DNA from: Cellulophaga baltica
GTDB taxonomy: Bacteria > Bacteroidota > Bacteroidia > Flavobacteriales > Flavobacteriaceae
Direction of reading: 5' to 3'
Length of the DNA: 64,000 bases
Assembly (NCBI RefSeq): GCF_018861125.1
Contig: NZ_JAHKQN010000018.1
Location: 62,001-126,000 of the forward strand
In this document: positions 45,758 to 55,352 of the stretch, one piece after another
How positions within the stretch are numbered: position 1 is the first letter of the stretch
How the letters are laid out: each line of letters opens with the position of its first letter
Program-made: the position numbers and the translations under genes
Notes under the pieces: model-generated
Told to the model about the DNA's origin: nothing
The model's input: the letters and a program-made list of their open reading frames with translations, nothing else
The model's database searches: none

Positions 45758-46825
45758 ATGAAGGGTAATTTTAAAAACATAATAGCGCTATCCATAGTAC
45801 CGCAAATACTTTTTATCAAATGGATTAGTCATTACCCTAACCTTATTGAAAGGTACTACAGCGACAACCTTTACAACTATATTTCAAAATTTTTTCGTTT
45901 TTTATTTGGGTGGATACCTTTTTCAATTGGCGATATATTATACGCTATATTGATTATACTAGCAATTAGATACGTTTTTGTAAAAAGAAAATACATTTGG
46001 GATAACAAACTTATTTTTTTAAGAAATATCTTATTTGTCTTAGCCGTTGCTTACTTTACATTTCATATTTCTTGGGGGTTGAATTATTACCGCGAACCCA
46101 TTGCCAGTAAATTGAATATTACTGAAAATCATGATAAAGAAGATTTACTTGATTTTGTAACCTTACTCATATCAAAAACTAATGAAGCTCAAGTGGCTAT
46201 TACAAATGATAGCACTAAAATGGTTAAAAATCCATATTTAAATAAGGTAATATTCAAAAAAACAATTGAAGGTTACGCTCGTTTAAAAAAAATACACCCT
46301 TTCTTAAAATACGAACAACCAAGCACTAAAGAATCATTATTTAGTATTGGACTTAGTTATATGGGCTATGGTGGCTATCTGAACCCCTTTACTAATGAAG
46401 CACAAGTAAATAGTTTAGTGCCAAATTTTAGATTTCCAGTAATTGCAGGTCATGAAATGGGACACCAGATTGGATATTCCGCTGAAAACGAAACTAATTT
46501 AATTGGTTATTTGGTTACATTGAATAATGATGATCGTTATTTTAAATATAGTGCTTATGCTTACGCTTTAAATTATTGTTTAAGAGATATTAAAAGAAAT
46601 GATAAAGAAGCTTTTGAAAAACTACTTTTACAGATTAACCCTGGTGTCAAAAAAAATTATCAGGAATTAGCCGCTTTCTGGAAACAGTATGAAAACGTTA
46701 CCGAACCTATTTTCAAAGCCATTTTCAGCTCTTTCTTAAAGGCAAATAACCAGAAAGACGGAATAGAAAGCTATAGTCGTGTAGTTTTACTACTTGTAAG
46801 CTATCATCAAAAACATCCTTTGTAA
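45758..46825 (+). CDS. DUF3810 membrane protein with HExxH motif
   Basis: The 355-residue protein has three N-terminal membrane helices (to ~120) and then a soluble domain. The zinc-protease-like motif AGHEMGHQIGYS lies near residue 230, followed by ETNLIGYLV, which could supply the third ligand Glu. This is the DUF3810 layout, an uncharacterised family with metalloprotease features. It stands alone and is divergent from pepD. Its substrate is unknown. Confidence 0.8.
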   Translation: MKGNFKNIIALSIVPQILFIKWISHYPNLIERYYSDNLYNYISKFFRFLFGWIPFSIGDILYAILIILAIRYVFVKRKYIWDNKLIFLRNILFVLAVAYFTFHISWGLNYYREPIASKLNITENHDKEDLLDFVTLLISKTNEAQVAITNDSTKMVKNPYLNKVIFKKTIEGYARLKKIHPFLKYEQPSTKESLFSIGLSYMGYGGYLNPFTNEAQVNSLVPNFRFPVIAGHEMGHQIGYSAENETNLIGYLVTLNNDDRYFKYSAYAYALNYCLRDIKRNDKEAFEKLLLQINPGVKKNYQELAAFWKQYENVTEPIFKAIFSSFLKANNQKDGIESYSRVVLLLVSYHQKHPL

Positions 46826-46965
46826 TTTTCTATTCACTAATATTAATTGTTCTTTTTTACTAGTCTTTCATTAATATCTTAACTCGATGTTAAAAAAATT
46901 AACAATACTGTCTTTTAAAAGTTTATCTCTTATTTTTAGAGAGACTAATTAACAAAAATACTTTT

Positions 46966-49914
46966 ATGAAAACACGTTTACTCGTGCTCACCATGTTATG
47001 GTGTAGCAGTTTTTTGCTTGCACAAGATTATTTCCCGAAGAATGACGGTGTAAAATCAAAAAACAACAACTACACAGCTTTTACAAATGCCAAAATCTAT
47101 GTTACTCCAAATCAAGTAATTGAAAACGGTACTCTACTTATTCAAAACGGTAAAGTTGTTCAAGCTGGAAAATCTGTTACAATACCTAAAAACACTGTAA
47201 CAATTGATGTCTCAGGAAAATCTATCTACCCTTCTTTTATTGATATTTATTCAGATTTTGGGATAAAAAAACCTGAAAGAGCTCCTGGCAGAGGTAGAAC
47301 AGCCGAATATGAACCTACTAGAGAAGGTTTTTATTGGAACGATCACATTATGCCAGAAACAAATGCCATTGCTACGTATAAGTTTGATGCTAAAAAAGCC
47401 AAAGAATTGCGTGAAGCTGGTTTCGGAATTGTAAATACACACTTACAAGATGGTATTGCACGTGGAACTGGTATACTTATCGCATTGAATTCTGAAGGAA
47501 CTGATGCTAATCGCGTACTTGATGATAAATCAGCTCAATACTTTTCATTTAACAGAAGTATTACTAAAAAACAAGCATACCCAACCTCATTAATGGGAAC
47601 TACTGCACTTTTACGCCAAATGTATAATGATATGGATTGGTATGCAAAAGGTAATATTGATACCAAAGACCGTTCTTTAGAGGCATTAATAGCAAACAAA
47701 AACCTTCCCCAAATTATTGAAGCAAAAGATAAATTTAAAGATTTACTTGCTGATAAAATAGGAGACGCTAACGGAATTCAATATACTATTTTAGCAGGTG
47801 GTGATGAGTATGAAAGTATCACAGAAATTAAAGCGACAAATGCTAAATATATTCTTCCTTTAAATTTCCCTGTAGCTTTTGATGTTTCGAACCCTTATCA
47901 AGCTGGTTATGTCTCTTTAGATAATATGCGCCATTGGAACTTAGCTCCTTCAAACCCAAAAGTATTGAGTGAAAACGGAGTTCAATACGCTATTACACTT
48001 TACGATTCAAAATCTACAAAAACATTTAAAGAAAATTTATTGAAAGCCATTACTTACGGACTTTCAAAAACAAAAGCTTTAGAAGCATTAACAACAATTC
48101 CTGCTCAGATTTTAGGCAAAAGTTCTCAAATAGGATCATTAAAATCAGGTAGTTATGCAAACTTCTTAATTGCTTCTGGTGATATTTTTGACAAGAATAC
48201 TACACTTTATGAAAACTGGGTTCAAGGTCAAAAAAGTGTAGTAAATGATATCAACTTAAAAGATATACGTGGTGATTATGATTTGATTGTTGCTAATAAA
48301 ACATTCAAGCTTAATATTGCAGGACAAACCAGTAAACCAAAAGCTACAATTAAAGAAGATACCATAAAGCTTGATTCTAAAATTAAATATGTCAACAATT
48401 GGTTAGACTTATCATTTTCTACTAAAAATGATGAGCTATATAGAATGACAAGCTTGGCAAGCAATTCTTCTGATGAATTAAGTGGTCGCTTAATTTTACC
48501 AACAGGTGAAGAAACAAGTTTTAAAGCTATAAAAACAAAAAGCTTTTCTGAAAAAGAAAAGAAAGAAAAAGAAAAAGAAGCTCTTACTCTAATGCCTATC
48601 CACTACCCTAATATTGGTTATGGTAGTGCTACTAAACCAAAACAAGAGACTATACTATTTAAAAATGCAACAGTTTGGACGAGTGAAGATGATGGTATTT
48701 TAAAAAATACTGATTTACTTATTAAAAATGGAAAAATAAGTAAGATAGGAAAAGACTTAAGTGCTGGCGGTGCTAAAGTAATTGATGCTACCGGAAAGCA
48801 CGTTACTGCTGGTGTTATTGATGAACATTCGCATATTGGCTTATATAGTGTTAATGAAGCCGGACAAAATTCCTCTGCTGAAGTTACTATGGAAGATGCT
48901 GTAAATAGTGAGGATATGAATATTTACAGAAACTTAGGTGGTGGTGTAACAACATCACAACTATTGCACGGTTCTGCAAACCCTATTGGTGGACGCTCAG
49001 CAATTATAAAATTAAAATGGGGAGAAACTGCTGATAAAATGATTTATAGCAACAGTCCTAAATTTATAAAATTTGCCTTAGGTGAAAATGTAAAACAATC
49101 TAACTGGGGGAGCTTTAGCCGTTTTCCACAAACTAGAATGGGTGTTGAGCAAGTTTATATGAACTACTTTCAAAGAGGTAAAGAATATGACGAACTTAAA
49201 AAAAGCGGAAAGCCTTATCGCTATGATGAAGAAATGGAAGTTATTGCTCAAATTTTAAATGGTGAAGTTTTTATTAGTTGCCACTCTTATGTACAAAGTG
49301 AAATAAACATGCTAATGAAAGTTGCTGAAAAGTTTAATTTCAAAATCAACACTTTCACACACATACTCGAAGGTTACAAAGTTGCTGATAAAATGGCCGA
49401 GCATGGTGTTGGTGGTTCTACTTTTAGCGATTGGTGGGCGTACAAATATGAAGTAAATGACGCCATACCTTATAATGCTGCAATAATGCATAGCCAAGGG
49501 GTAACAGTTGCAATTAATAGTGATGACCGCGAAATGTCACGTAGACTAAACCAAGAAGCTGGTAAAATTGTAAAATATGGTGATGTTTCAGAAGAAGAAG
49601 CTTGGAAAATGGTAACTATAAACCCTGCTAAACTTTTACATCTTGATGATCGAACTGGAAGTTTAAAAGTTGGTAAAGATGCTGATGTTGTTCTTTGGAC
49701 AGATCACCCGCTATCTGTTTATGCTAAGGCAGAAAAAACAATAATTGATGGTACCATATATTTTGATATTGAAAAAGACAAGCAGCAAAGAAAACTTATT
49801 CAAGAAGAAAGAAACATCTTAATCAATATGATGCTTAAGGAAAAGGAAAGTGGAAAACCTACTCAAAAGCCTAGAAAAAAATTGAATAAAGAATTTCATT
49901 GTGATTCATTATAA
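46966..49914 (+). CDS. Secreted two-module amidohydrolase-family protein
   Basis: The 982-residue protein has a signal peptide (LLVLTMLWCSSFLLAQ). An N-terminal amidohydrolase-like module at ~35-440 has lost the HxH metal motif (IYPSFIDIYSDFG where PGFIDxHxH is expected). After a linker region (~440-560) comes a second module at ~565-950, intact with AGVIDEHSHIGLY, ISCHSYVQSE, NTFTHILEGYK and INSDDREMS. The enzyme probably acts outside the cytoplasm on a cyclic amide or peptide-like substrate, unknown. It precedes a related protein gene by 10 bases; both likely form one complex or pathway. A TATTTTTA -7-like element lies at 46931-46938. Confidence 0.87.
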   Translation: MKTRLLVLTMLWCSSFLLAQDYFPKNDGVKSKNNNYTAFTNAKIYVTPNQVIENGTLLIQNGKVVQAGKSVTIPKNTVTIDVSGKSIYPSFIDIYSDFGIKKPERAPGRGRTAEYEPTREGFYWNDHIMPETNAIATYKFDAKKAKELREAGFGIVNTHLQDGIARGTGILIALNSEGTDANRVLDDKSAQYFSFNRSITKKQAYPTSLMGTTALLRQMYNDMDWYAKGNIDTKDRSLEALIANKNLPQIIEAKDKFKDLLADKIGDANGIQYTILAGGDEYESITEIKATNAKYILPLNFPVAFDVSNPYQAGYVSLDNMRHWNLAPSNPKVLSENGVQYAITLYDSKSTKTFKENLLKAITYGLSKTKALEALTTIPAQILGKSSQIGSLKSGSYANFLIASGDIFDKNTTLYENWVQGQKSVVNDINLKDIRGDYDLIVANKTFKLNIAGQTSKPKATIKEDTIKLDSKIKYVNNWLDLSFSTKNDELYRMTSLASNSSDELSGRLILPTGEETSFKAIKTKSFSEKEKKEKEKEALTLMPIHYPNIGYGSATKPKQETILFKNATVWTSEDDGILKNTDLLIKNGKISKIGKDLSAGGAKVIDATGKHVTAGVIDEHSHIGLYSVNEAGQNSSAEVTMEDAVNSEDMNIYRNLGGGVTTSQLLHGSANPIGGRSAIIKLKWGETADKMIYSNSPKFIKFALGENVKQSNWGSFSRFPQTRMGVEQVYMNYFQRGKEYDELKKSGKPYRYDEEMEVIAQILNGEVFISCHSYVQSEINMLMKVAEKFNFKINTFTHILEGYKVADKMAEHGVGGSTFSDWWAYKYEVNDAIPYNAAIMHSQGVTVAINSDDREMSRRLNQEAGKIVKYGDVSEEEAWKMVTINPAKLLHLDDRTGSLKVGKDADVVLWTDHPLSVYAKAEKTIIDGTIYFDIEKDKQQRKLIQEERNILINMMLKEKESGKPTQKPRKKLNKEFHCDSL

Positions 49915-49924
49915 AAATACAAAC

Positions 49925-51220
49925 ATGAAAAAAATATTATATACACTCTTAATTTTTAGCTGTATAAGTGTTGGTTTCGCCCAACAAACACCCGCTAAAA
50001 AACAGACAGAAGCCATTACAATTGAAGGCGCTACTGCGCATTTAGGTAATGGAAAAATTATAGAAAACTCATTAGTAATTTTTGAAGGCGGAAAAATAAC
50101 CTACGTTGGTAGTGCTAACATGAAAATAGCACGAAAAGGTACCGTTATAAACGCTAATGACAAACATATTTACCCTGGTTTTATTGCACCTGCAAAGTCA
50201 CTAGGCTTAGTGGAAGTTAATGCCGTACGTGCAAGTGATGACCAAGATGAAATTGGTGATATGATTCCGCATATACGCAGTATCATAGCCTACAATGCTG
50301 AGTCTAAAGTTGTAGAAAGCATGAGACCTAATGGAGTATTATTGGCTCAAGTAACACCAAAAGGTGGCCGTATCTCAGGAACCTCATCAATTGTACAATT
50401 TGATGCTTGGAATTGGGAAGATGCTATTGTTAAAGAAGATGATGGCATTCATATGCATTGGCCAAATTATTTCAAGCAAGACCGTAGAAGTTTTGGTGTA
50501 GACTCTGGTTTTAAACCTAATGACAAGTATGTTGAAGAGTTAGATAAAATTAAAAGTTTTATTAAAAATTCATTTGCTTATGGAAAGTCCACTCCTAAAG
50601 AAATGAATCTTGCTTTTAAAGCGATGCAAGGTTTATTTGATGGTTCAAAAAAATTATACATATATGCAAACGGTGAAAAAGAAATAATAGATGCTATTAC
50701 TTTAGCTAAAGAAAATAATATAAAAGAAGTTGTATTGGTTGGTGGATATGAAGCTCATAAAATCACAGATTTCTTAAAGAAAAATGATATAGCCATTTTA
50801 GTTAATTTTACGCATACATTACCTGAATTTGAAGATGATGATTATGATTTACCTTATAAAAACCCCAAATTATTAGTTGACGCAGGTCTGCTGGTTGGTT
50901 TACAAAACGCTTCTGCATCTAATTTTCAGACTAGAAATTTACCTTTCTATGCAGGTCAAATTGTTGGTCAAGGTTTAGATAAAGAAATTGCACTACAGTT
51001 AATTACTAGTAATAATGCCAAAATTTTAGGAATTGATGCTGATTACGGAACCTTAGAAGTAGGCAAAAGCGCTACTCTTTTTATTTCAGAAGGAGATGCT
51101 TTAGATATGCGTACAAATATTTTAAGTAAAGCATATATTGATGGTAGAGATATCTCACTAGAAACGCACCAAACAGAACTTTGGAAACGTTACATGAATA
51201 AATACGAAGAGACTAAATAG
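49925..51220 (+). CDS. Secreted amidohydrolase-like protein lacking the HxH motif
   Basis: From the ATG at 49925 the protein has 431 residues and a clear signal peptide (KKILYTLLIFSCISVGFAQQ). The amidohydrolase fold is recognisable (ITIEGATAHLGNGKIIENS, IYPGFIAPAKSLGL, and a C-terminal NAKILGIDADYGTLEVGKSATL). The metal-binding HxH after PGFI is replaced by APAKS, so it is probably non-catalytic or uses another mechanism. It resembles the N-terminal module of the preceding protein, from whose stop it lies 10 bases. A strong terminator follows. Confidence 0.82.
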   Translation: MKKILYTLLIFSCISVGFAQQTPAKKQTEAITIEGATAHLGNGKIIENSLVIFEGGKITYVGSANMKIARKGTVINANDKHIYPGFIAPAKSLGLVEVNAVRASDDQDEIGDMIPHIRSIIAYNAESKVVESMRPNGVLLAQVTPKGGRISGTSSIVQFDAWNWEDAIVKEDDGIHMHWPNYFKQDRRSFGVDSGFKPNDKYVEELDKIKSFIKNSFAYGKSTPKEMNLAFKAMQGLFDGSKKLYIYANGEKEIIDAITLAKENNIKEVVLVGGYEAHKITDFLKKNDIAILVNFTHTLPEFEDDDYDLPYKNPKLLVDAGLLVGLQNASASNFQTRNLPFYAGQIVGQGLDKEIALQLITSNNAKILGIDADYGTLEVGKSATLFISEGDALDMRTNILSKAYIDGRDISLETHQTELWKRYMNKYEETK

Positions 51221-51242
51221 AAAAGTAATATTTATATTGTTG

Positions 51243-51278
51243 AAAAAGCGACTGAATTTCTTCAGTCGCTTTTTTTAT
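51243..51278. terminator. Bidirectional terminator between the amidohydrolase gene and moeA
   Basis: AAAAAGCGACTGAA (51243-51256) pairs exactly with TTCAGTCGCTTTTT (51261-51274) around TTTC. T-runs follow on both strands. It serves two convergent operons. Confidence 0.9.
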
Positions 51279-51281
51279 TTT

Positions 51282-52472
51282 TTATTTCGAAGGAATAAAC
51301 GGAACTAATTCACCTTCTTTATATTCGGTATCTCTTGATGCTAAACAGACAAAACCATCTACTTCAGCTAAACACGTTAAATCTCCTGAACCGTTATTTT
51401 CAACAGTTTTGGCATACAGTTTACCGTTTTCAAATTTCGTTTTTACAGGAACGTATAATGTTAAGTATGGATGCATTGGTGTATCATTATCCAATTCTAC
51501 AAATTCATCCTTTACACCTAAACCTAAGGAGTTTTTTAACCAAGGTGTAAAATAGACATGATAATTAGAAAAAGTTGAAATTGGATTTCCAGGAAAAGAA
51601 AAAACCACTGTTTTGTATTCTTCATGCACACCAAACCAAAAAGGTCTTCCTGGTCGTTGCAATACTTTATGAAATATTTTTTCAACACCAAGTTCATCTA
51701 ACACTTCAGGAATAAAATCAAACTTACCTTTTGATACACCACCGCTTAATAATAAAACATCATAATGCTTAGTAGCTATTTTCAGTCTTTCTTCAATACC
51801 TTTTTTGTCATCATAAATATGTAAATGAGTAGCATCAATTTTTTCCTCGAGCAAAGCCGCTTTCAACGAAAGTACATTTGATGTTCTCACTTGATGTGAC
51901 AAAGGAGTTTCATCAACTGGCACCAATTCATCACCAGTAGAAATAACACAAACCTTAGGTAATTTTTTTACCAACACTTCACTTTTACCAACAGATGCTA
52001 AAATACCTATTTCAGAAGCAGAAATTTGAATTCCCTTATCCAATAAAACTGTACCCTCTTTTTTATCACTACCTTTAAAATGTATATTTTGTCCTTTTTT
52101 TGGGTCTGCATTTATTGTAGCGGAACCATCTTTAAGATCAACATCTTCATACATAATAATAGTGTCTGCGTTTTCAGGCAAAACGGCACCAGTCATTATT
52201 TCTAGACAATTTGAACTATCTTGTAATATCTGTTGCGGCATTCCTGCACTTATTACACCTTCTATTTTAAAAGTGCGCAAACCTTTTTCTAAAGCAGATT
52301 GATTAATAGCAATTCCATCTTTTGTTGATCTATTAAATGGAGGAAAATCTCTATCAGCATATATTGTCTCCGCCAAAATTCTGTTTTGACTAGACATTAA
52401 ATCTACTGTTTCTTCCCCAAAATCTTGTGTGTACAGCATCACCCTCCTAAAGGCTTCATCATATGTTATCAT
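51282..52472 (-). CDS. moeA: Molybdopterin molybdotransferase
   Basis: MoeA inserts molybdate into adenylated molybdopterin. The 396-residue protein has the N-terminal region RDFPPFNRSTKDGIAI, EIMTGAVLPENADTII, the MoCF-binding-domain motif LLLSGGVSKGKFDF, and PGRPFWFGVH with SFPGNPIS. It is the last gene of the minus-strand molybdenum-cofactor operon and overlaps the TSUP permease gene by 4 bases. No separate moaB/mog adenylyltransferase gene is in this operon. Confidence 0.93.
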   Translation of the reverse strand: MITYDEAFRRVMLYTQDFGEETVDLMSSQNRILAETIYADRDFPPFNRSTKDGIAINQSALEKGLRTFKIEGVISAGMPQQILQDSSNCLEIMTGAVLPENADTIIMYEDVDLKDGSATINADPKKGQNIHFKGSDKKEGTVLLDKGIQISASEIGILASVGKSEVLVKKLPKVCVISTGDELVPVDETPLSHQVRTSNVLSLKAALLEEKIDATHLHIYDDKKGIEERLKIATKHYDVLLLSGGVSKGKFDFIPEVLDELGVEKIFHKVLQRPGRPFWFGVHEEYKTVVFSFPGNPISTFSNYHVYFTPWLKNSLGLGVKDEFVELDNDTPMHPYLTLYVPVKTKFENGKLYAKTVENNGSGDLTCLAEVDGFVCLASRDTEYKEGELVPFIPSK

Positions 52473-53251
52473 AACACTTCTAATCCGTTTTTAAGCAACA
52501 CCCGAATACCAACAATAAAAACTAATAAGGCTGTTAATCGTTTAATGTTATTTGGTGTTAATTTTTTTAAACTAATTCTAATTCCTAATTGTCCGCCTAA
52601 AAAAACAGCAATTATTAAAAAAAATGTTTCTTTCCAAGGAAGTTGTAATGTTCCCGCATTAAGCAATCCTAGAATTCCAGAAACCGAATTTACTAAAATA
52701 AAAAAACTTGCCAAAGCAGCAATTTTGATTGGTGTGTTCCATTTGAAATGATTTAATAATGGCGCCAAAAAAATACCACCGCCAATACCCACTAAACCAG
52801 ATAAAAAACCAATTACACCTCCCGTAACATAACTAAAATATGCAGGATATTTTTTCACCTCTTTTTCTATTTTATTTTTAGAAAATGTTTGACCTGCTAA
52901 CACAATTGCTGAAAGTATTAGTAACACCCCTAGAATGATAAAAAAAATATACTCATCAAGCTTAAAAGTTGCTCCTATAAATGCCAGTGGAATACTAGTG
53001 AGTATAAAAGGAATAAAATCTTTAATTTTTGCGTGATTGTGCTTAAAATATAAATAAGTACTACCACTAACTACTACTAAATTACAAATTAGCGCAATGG
53101 AGCGAATAGCAAAAAAACTAGGCAAGAATAAAGTTAGTAAGGCTAAATAACTAGAACCGCCACCAAAACCAACAGAAGAATATAATGTTGCTACAATAAA
53201 AAACCCTAAACAGAGTAGTATTAAATGAGTACTATCTAATAACATACTCAT
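52469..53251 (-). CDS. TSUP (TauE/SafE)-family permease in the Moco operon
   Basis: The 260-residue protein has about eight membrane helices and two family repeats: GFGGGSSYLALLTLFLP near the N-terminus and GFLSGLVGIGGGIFLAPLL in the middle. TSUP proteins move sulfite, sulfoacetate or similar anions. It overlaps moeA by 4 bases and the MoeB-like gene by 20 bases, so it is built into the cofactor operon. Sulfite export or an anion needed for the cofactor are both possible; the substrate is unproven. Confidence 0.85.
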   Translation of the reverse strand: MSMLLDSTHLILLCLGFFIVATLYSSVGFGGGSSYLALLTLFLPSFFAIRSIALICNLVVVSGSTYLYFKHNHAKIKDFIPFILTSIPLAFIGATFKLDEYIFFIILGVLLILSAIVLAGQTFSKNKIEKEVKKYPAYFSYVTGGVIGFLSGLVGIGGGIFLAPLLNHFKWNTPIKIAALASFFILVNSVSGILGLLNAGTLQLPWKETFFLIIAVFLGGQLGIRISLKKLTPNNIKRLTALLVFIVGIRVLLKNGLEVL

Positions 53252-54302
53252 TCCATTTATTAATACCGCCTGTTACATTAATCAGTGTTGCTTCTGGTAC
53301 TTTTTCTGATAATAAAGTTATAGCTTTCTGACTACGAATACCTGACTGGCAAATAACATAAACTTCTTCTGAAAAATTCACTTTTTCAAGCTCATCTACT
53401 AAATCTGCTAAAGGAATATGCAATGAATTATCTATATGAAATAGATTAAATTCTTCAAGAGTACGTACATCCAACAATTGTACATTTTTAGATTGTATTA
53501 TTTCAAGTAACTCATCTGTAGTAACTGATTGTTGCTCAAGCTCACAACTAAAATCATATGAATCTTTCAACTTGGTAATTTGATCATTTCCAACTATTTT
53601 TTTAAAATTTATTTTTTGATAATTCTGATGTAAACCATCAAATAACAAAAATTTTCCTGAGAGTACCTCGCCTATTCCTGTGATAACTTTTACAGTTTCT
53701 AAGGCTTGCAAGTTGCCAATAATACCTGGCACAACACCTAAAACTCCGTTCTCATTACAATTTGGGATTTCAGATGGATTTGGCATAGTCGGAAAAATAC
53801 AACGATACGTTGGTCCGTTTTGGTAATTAAAAACACTCACTTGACCTTCAAAACTATGCAATGCTCCATAAACAAAAGGCTTATTTAAAACTACACAAGC
53901 ATCATTAACTAAATAACGTGTTGCAAAATTGTCAGATGCATCTAAAACAACGTCATAATTTAAAATTATTTCTAAAGCGTTTTCCTTAGTTAAAAAAGTA
54001 TGGTACGGTATTAATTTTGTATTCGAGTTTTGAGCTTCAAGCTTCTCTATAAGTTTATTAATTTTTGATTGTCCTATTTCGCTTTCATAGTAACTTACTT
54101 GTCGGTGCAAATTGGATAAACTGACTACATCGTTATCCATAATTCCTAAAGTGCCAACGCCCATGGCATTCAAATAAGTTAAAGCCGGAACTCCCAACCC
54201 TCCAGCACCAACAACCAAAACCTTGGCTTCAGAAAGTTTTTTTTGTGCTTCAAAACCAAATTCTTTTAATTGTGTTTGTCGAGAATAGCGTTCCAGGTTC
54301 AT
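53232..54302 (-). CDS. moeB: MoeB/ThiF-type adenylyltransferase with C-terminal rhodanese domain
   Basis: The 356-residue protein joins an E1-like domain with VVGAGGLGVPALTYLNAMG (ATP loop), DVVLDASDNFATRYLVND and YRCIFP to a rhodanese domain at ~255-356 with VYVICQSGIRSQKA (catalytic Cys). MoeB adenylates the MoaD C-terminus, and the rhodanese domain may supply the sulfur, as in MOCS3-type fusions. CxxC zinc-binding pairs typical of many ThiF proteins are not evident. Its ends overlap both neighbours. Confidence 0.9.
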   Translation of the reverse strand: MNLERYSRQTQLKEFGFEAQKKLSEAKVLVVGAGGLGVPALTYLNAMGVGTLGIMDNDVVSLSNLHRQVSYYESEIGQSKINKLIEKLEAQNSNTKLIPYHTFLTKENALEIILNYDVVLDASDNFATRYLVNDACVVLNKPFVYGALHSFEGQVSVFNYQNGPTYRCIFPTMPNPSEIPNCNENGVLGVVPGIIGNLQALETVKVITGIGEVLSGKFLLFDGLHQNYQKINFKKIVGNDQITKLKDSYDFSCELEQQSVTTDELLEIIQSKNVQLLDVRTLEEFNLFHIDNSLHIPLADLVDELEKVNFSEEVYVICQSGIRSQKAITLLSEKVPEATLINVTGGINKWNEYVIR

Positions 54303-54895
54303 TAGTTTCCAACTATTTTTAAAGCTTCTTCATATTCGGTAACAGAATTGGCATTCATTAATACTTTTTCATCTGAAGGAAAAACTAAAGCAATATCATT
54401 ATTAATTAAAAATTTTCTTGGGCAACTACCTTGCTGGCTATTCATGTAATCAACAGATTTTTTCAAACTATCTGCTTCCCAAATTGCACATAATGGTTCT
54501 GGCAATGGGTTTTCTCGTAAAGCAAATGATGTTGCCAGTTTACTAGTATCTCTAGCCTTTATCAATTCTTTTAATGCTTTTAGATTAATTAAAGGTAAAT
54601 CACAAGCTAAAACCAACCATGCTACATTTGAATGTTGCGCGTGTGCTGATAAAATTCCGTTATAAGGCCCTCTGAATTTATCTTCATCAATAATTACTTG
54701 AAAATCTTTAGGTATTTCTGTTTCTTGATCTTTTCGAATACTAATGAAAGTTTCATCACAAACCTCATCGAGCAAATTATAAATATAGTCGCGCTGCGGT
54801 ATGCCATGATATTCAATCACACTTTTATCCTTTCCCATTCGGGTGCTTTTCCCGCCCGACAAAACTAAACCGTATATTTTATCTATTGAAGTCAC
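54302..54895 (-). CDS. mobA: Molybdenum cofactor guanylyltransferase
   Basis: MobA attaches GMP to molybdopterin to make the bis-MGD type cofactor. From the GTG at 54895 the protein has 197 residues, with the nucleotide-binding motif GLVLSGGKSTRMGKDKS, then VIIDEDKFRGPYNGILSA and WLVLACDLPLI. An upstream ATG frame extends to 54970, but that would overlap moaC by ~90 bases; ATG 54928 is another option. The chosen GTG overlaps moaC by 17 bases. The start is therefore uncertain, the identity is not. Confidence 0.87.
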   Translation of the reverse strand: MTSIDKIYGLVLSGGKSTRMGKDKSVIEYHGIPQRDYIYNLLDEVCDETFISIRKDQETEIPKDFQVIIDEDKFRGPYNGILSAHAQHSNVAWLVLACDLPLINLKALKELIKARDTSKLATSFALRENPLPEPLCAIWEADSLKKSVDYMNSQQGSCPRKFLINNDIALVFPSDEKVLMNANSVTEYEEALKIVGN

Positions 54896-55352
54896 TTTTT
54901 CCTCCCGTTTTTTTTGCCAATTGCACATCTGTAATAGTAATATCTTGTGATAATGCTTTGCACATATCATAAATGGTTAAAGCACTAACTGAGACCCCTG
55001 TTAAAGCTTCCATCTCTACCCCTGTTCGTTCATTACATTTTACGGTGCAGGTTATAATCAAACTATTCCCTTTTGGCTGTATATCAATTGCTATTTTTGA
55101 TATTGCTAATTGATGACATAGCGGAATTAAGTCTGAAGTTTTTTTAACCGCTTGAATACCGGCAATTACAGCTGTTTGAATAATACTCCCTTTTTTTCCT
55201 AAAAAATCTTGACCAGCAAGTGTTTCAAATACTTCTTGCGGAAAAACTACCTGCCCAGTCGCAATTGCTGTTCTAGTAGTAATTTCTTTTTCAGAAACAT
55301 CAACCATTGACGCATTTCCGGCATCATCTATATGCGATAATTTATTTTCCAT
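54879..55352 (-). CDS. moaC: Cyclic pyranopterin monophosphate synthase
   Basis: MoaC converts the MoaA product to cyclic pyranopterin monophosphate. The 157-residue protein has LSHIDDAGNASMVDVSEK at the N-terminus, KTSDLIPLCHQLAIS and MEALTGVSVSALTIYDMCKA, all conserved in the family. It overlaps mobA at its 3' end and shares one base with the moaA stop region at its start. Confidence 0.94.
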   Translation of the reverse strand: MENKLSHIDDAGNASMVDVSEKEITTRTAIATGQVVFPQEVFETLAGQDFLGKKGSIIQTAVIAGIQAVKKTSDLIPLCHQLAISKIAIDIQPKGNSLIITCTVKCNERTGVEMEALTGVSVSALTIYDMCKALSQDITITDVQLAKKTGGKSDFNR

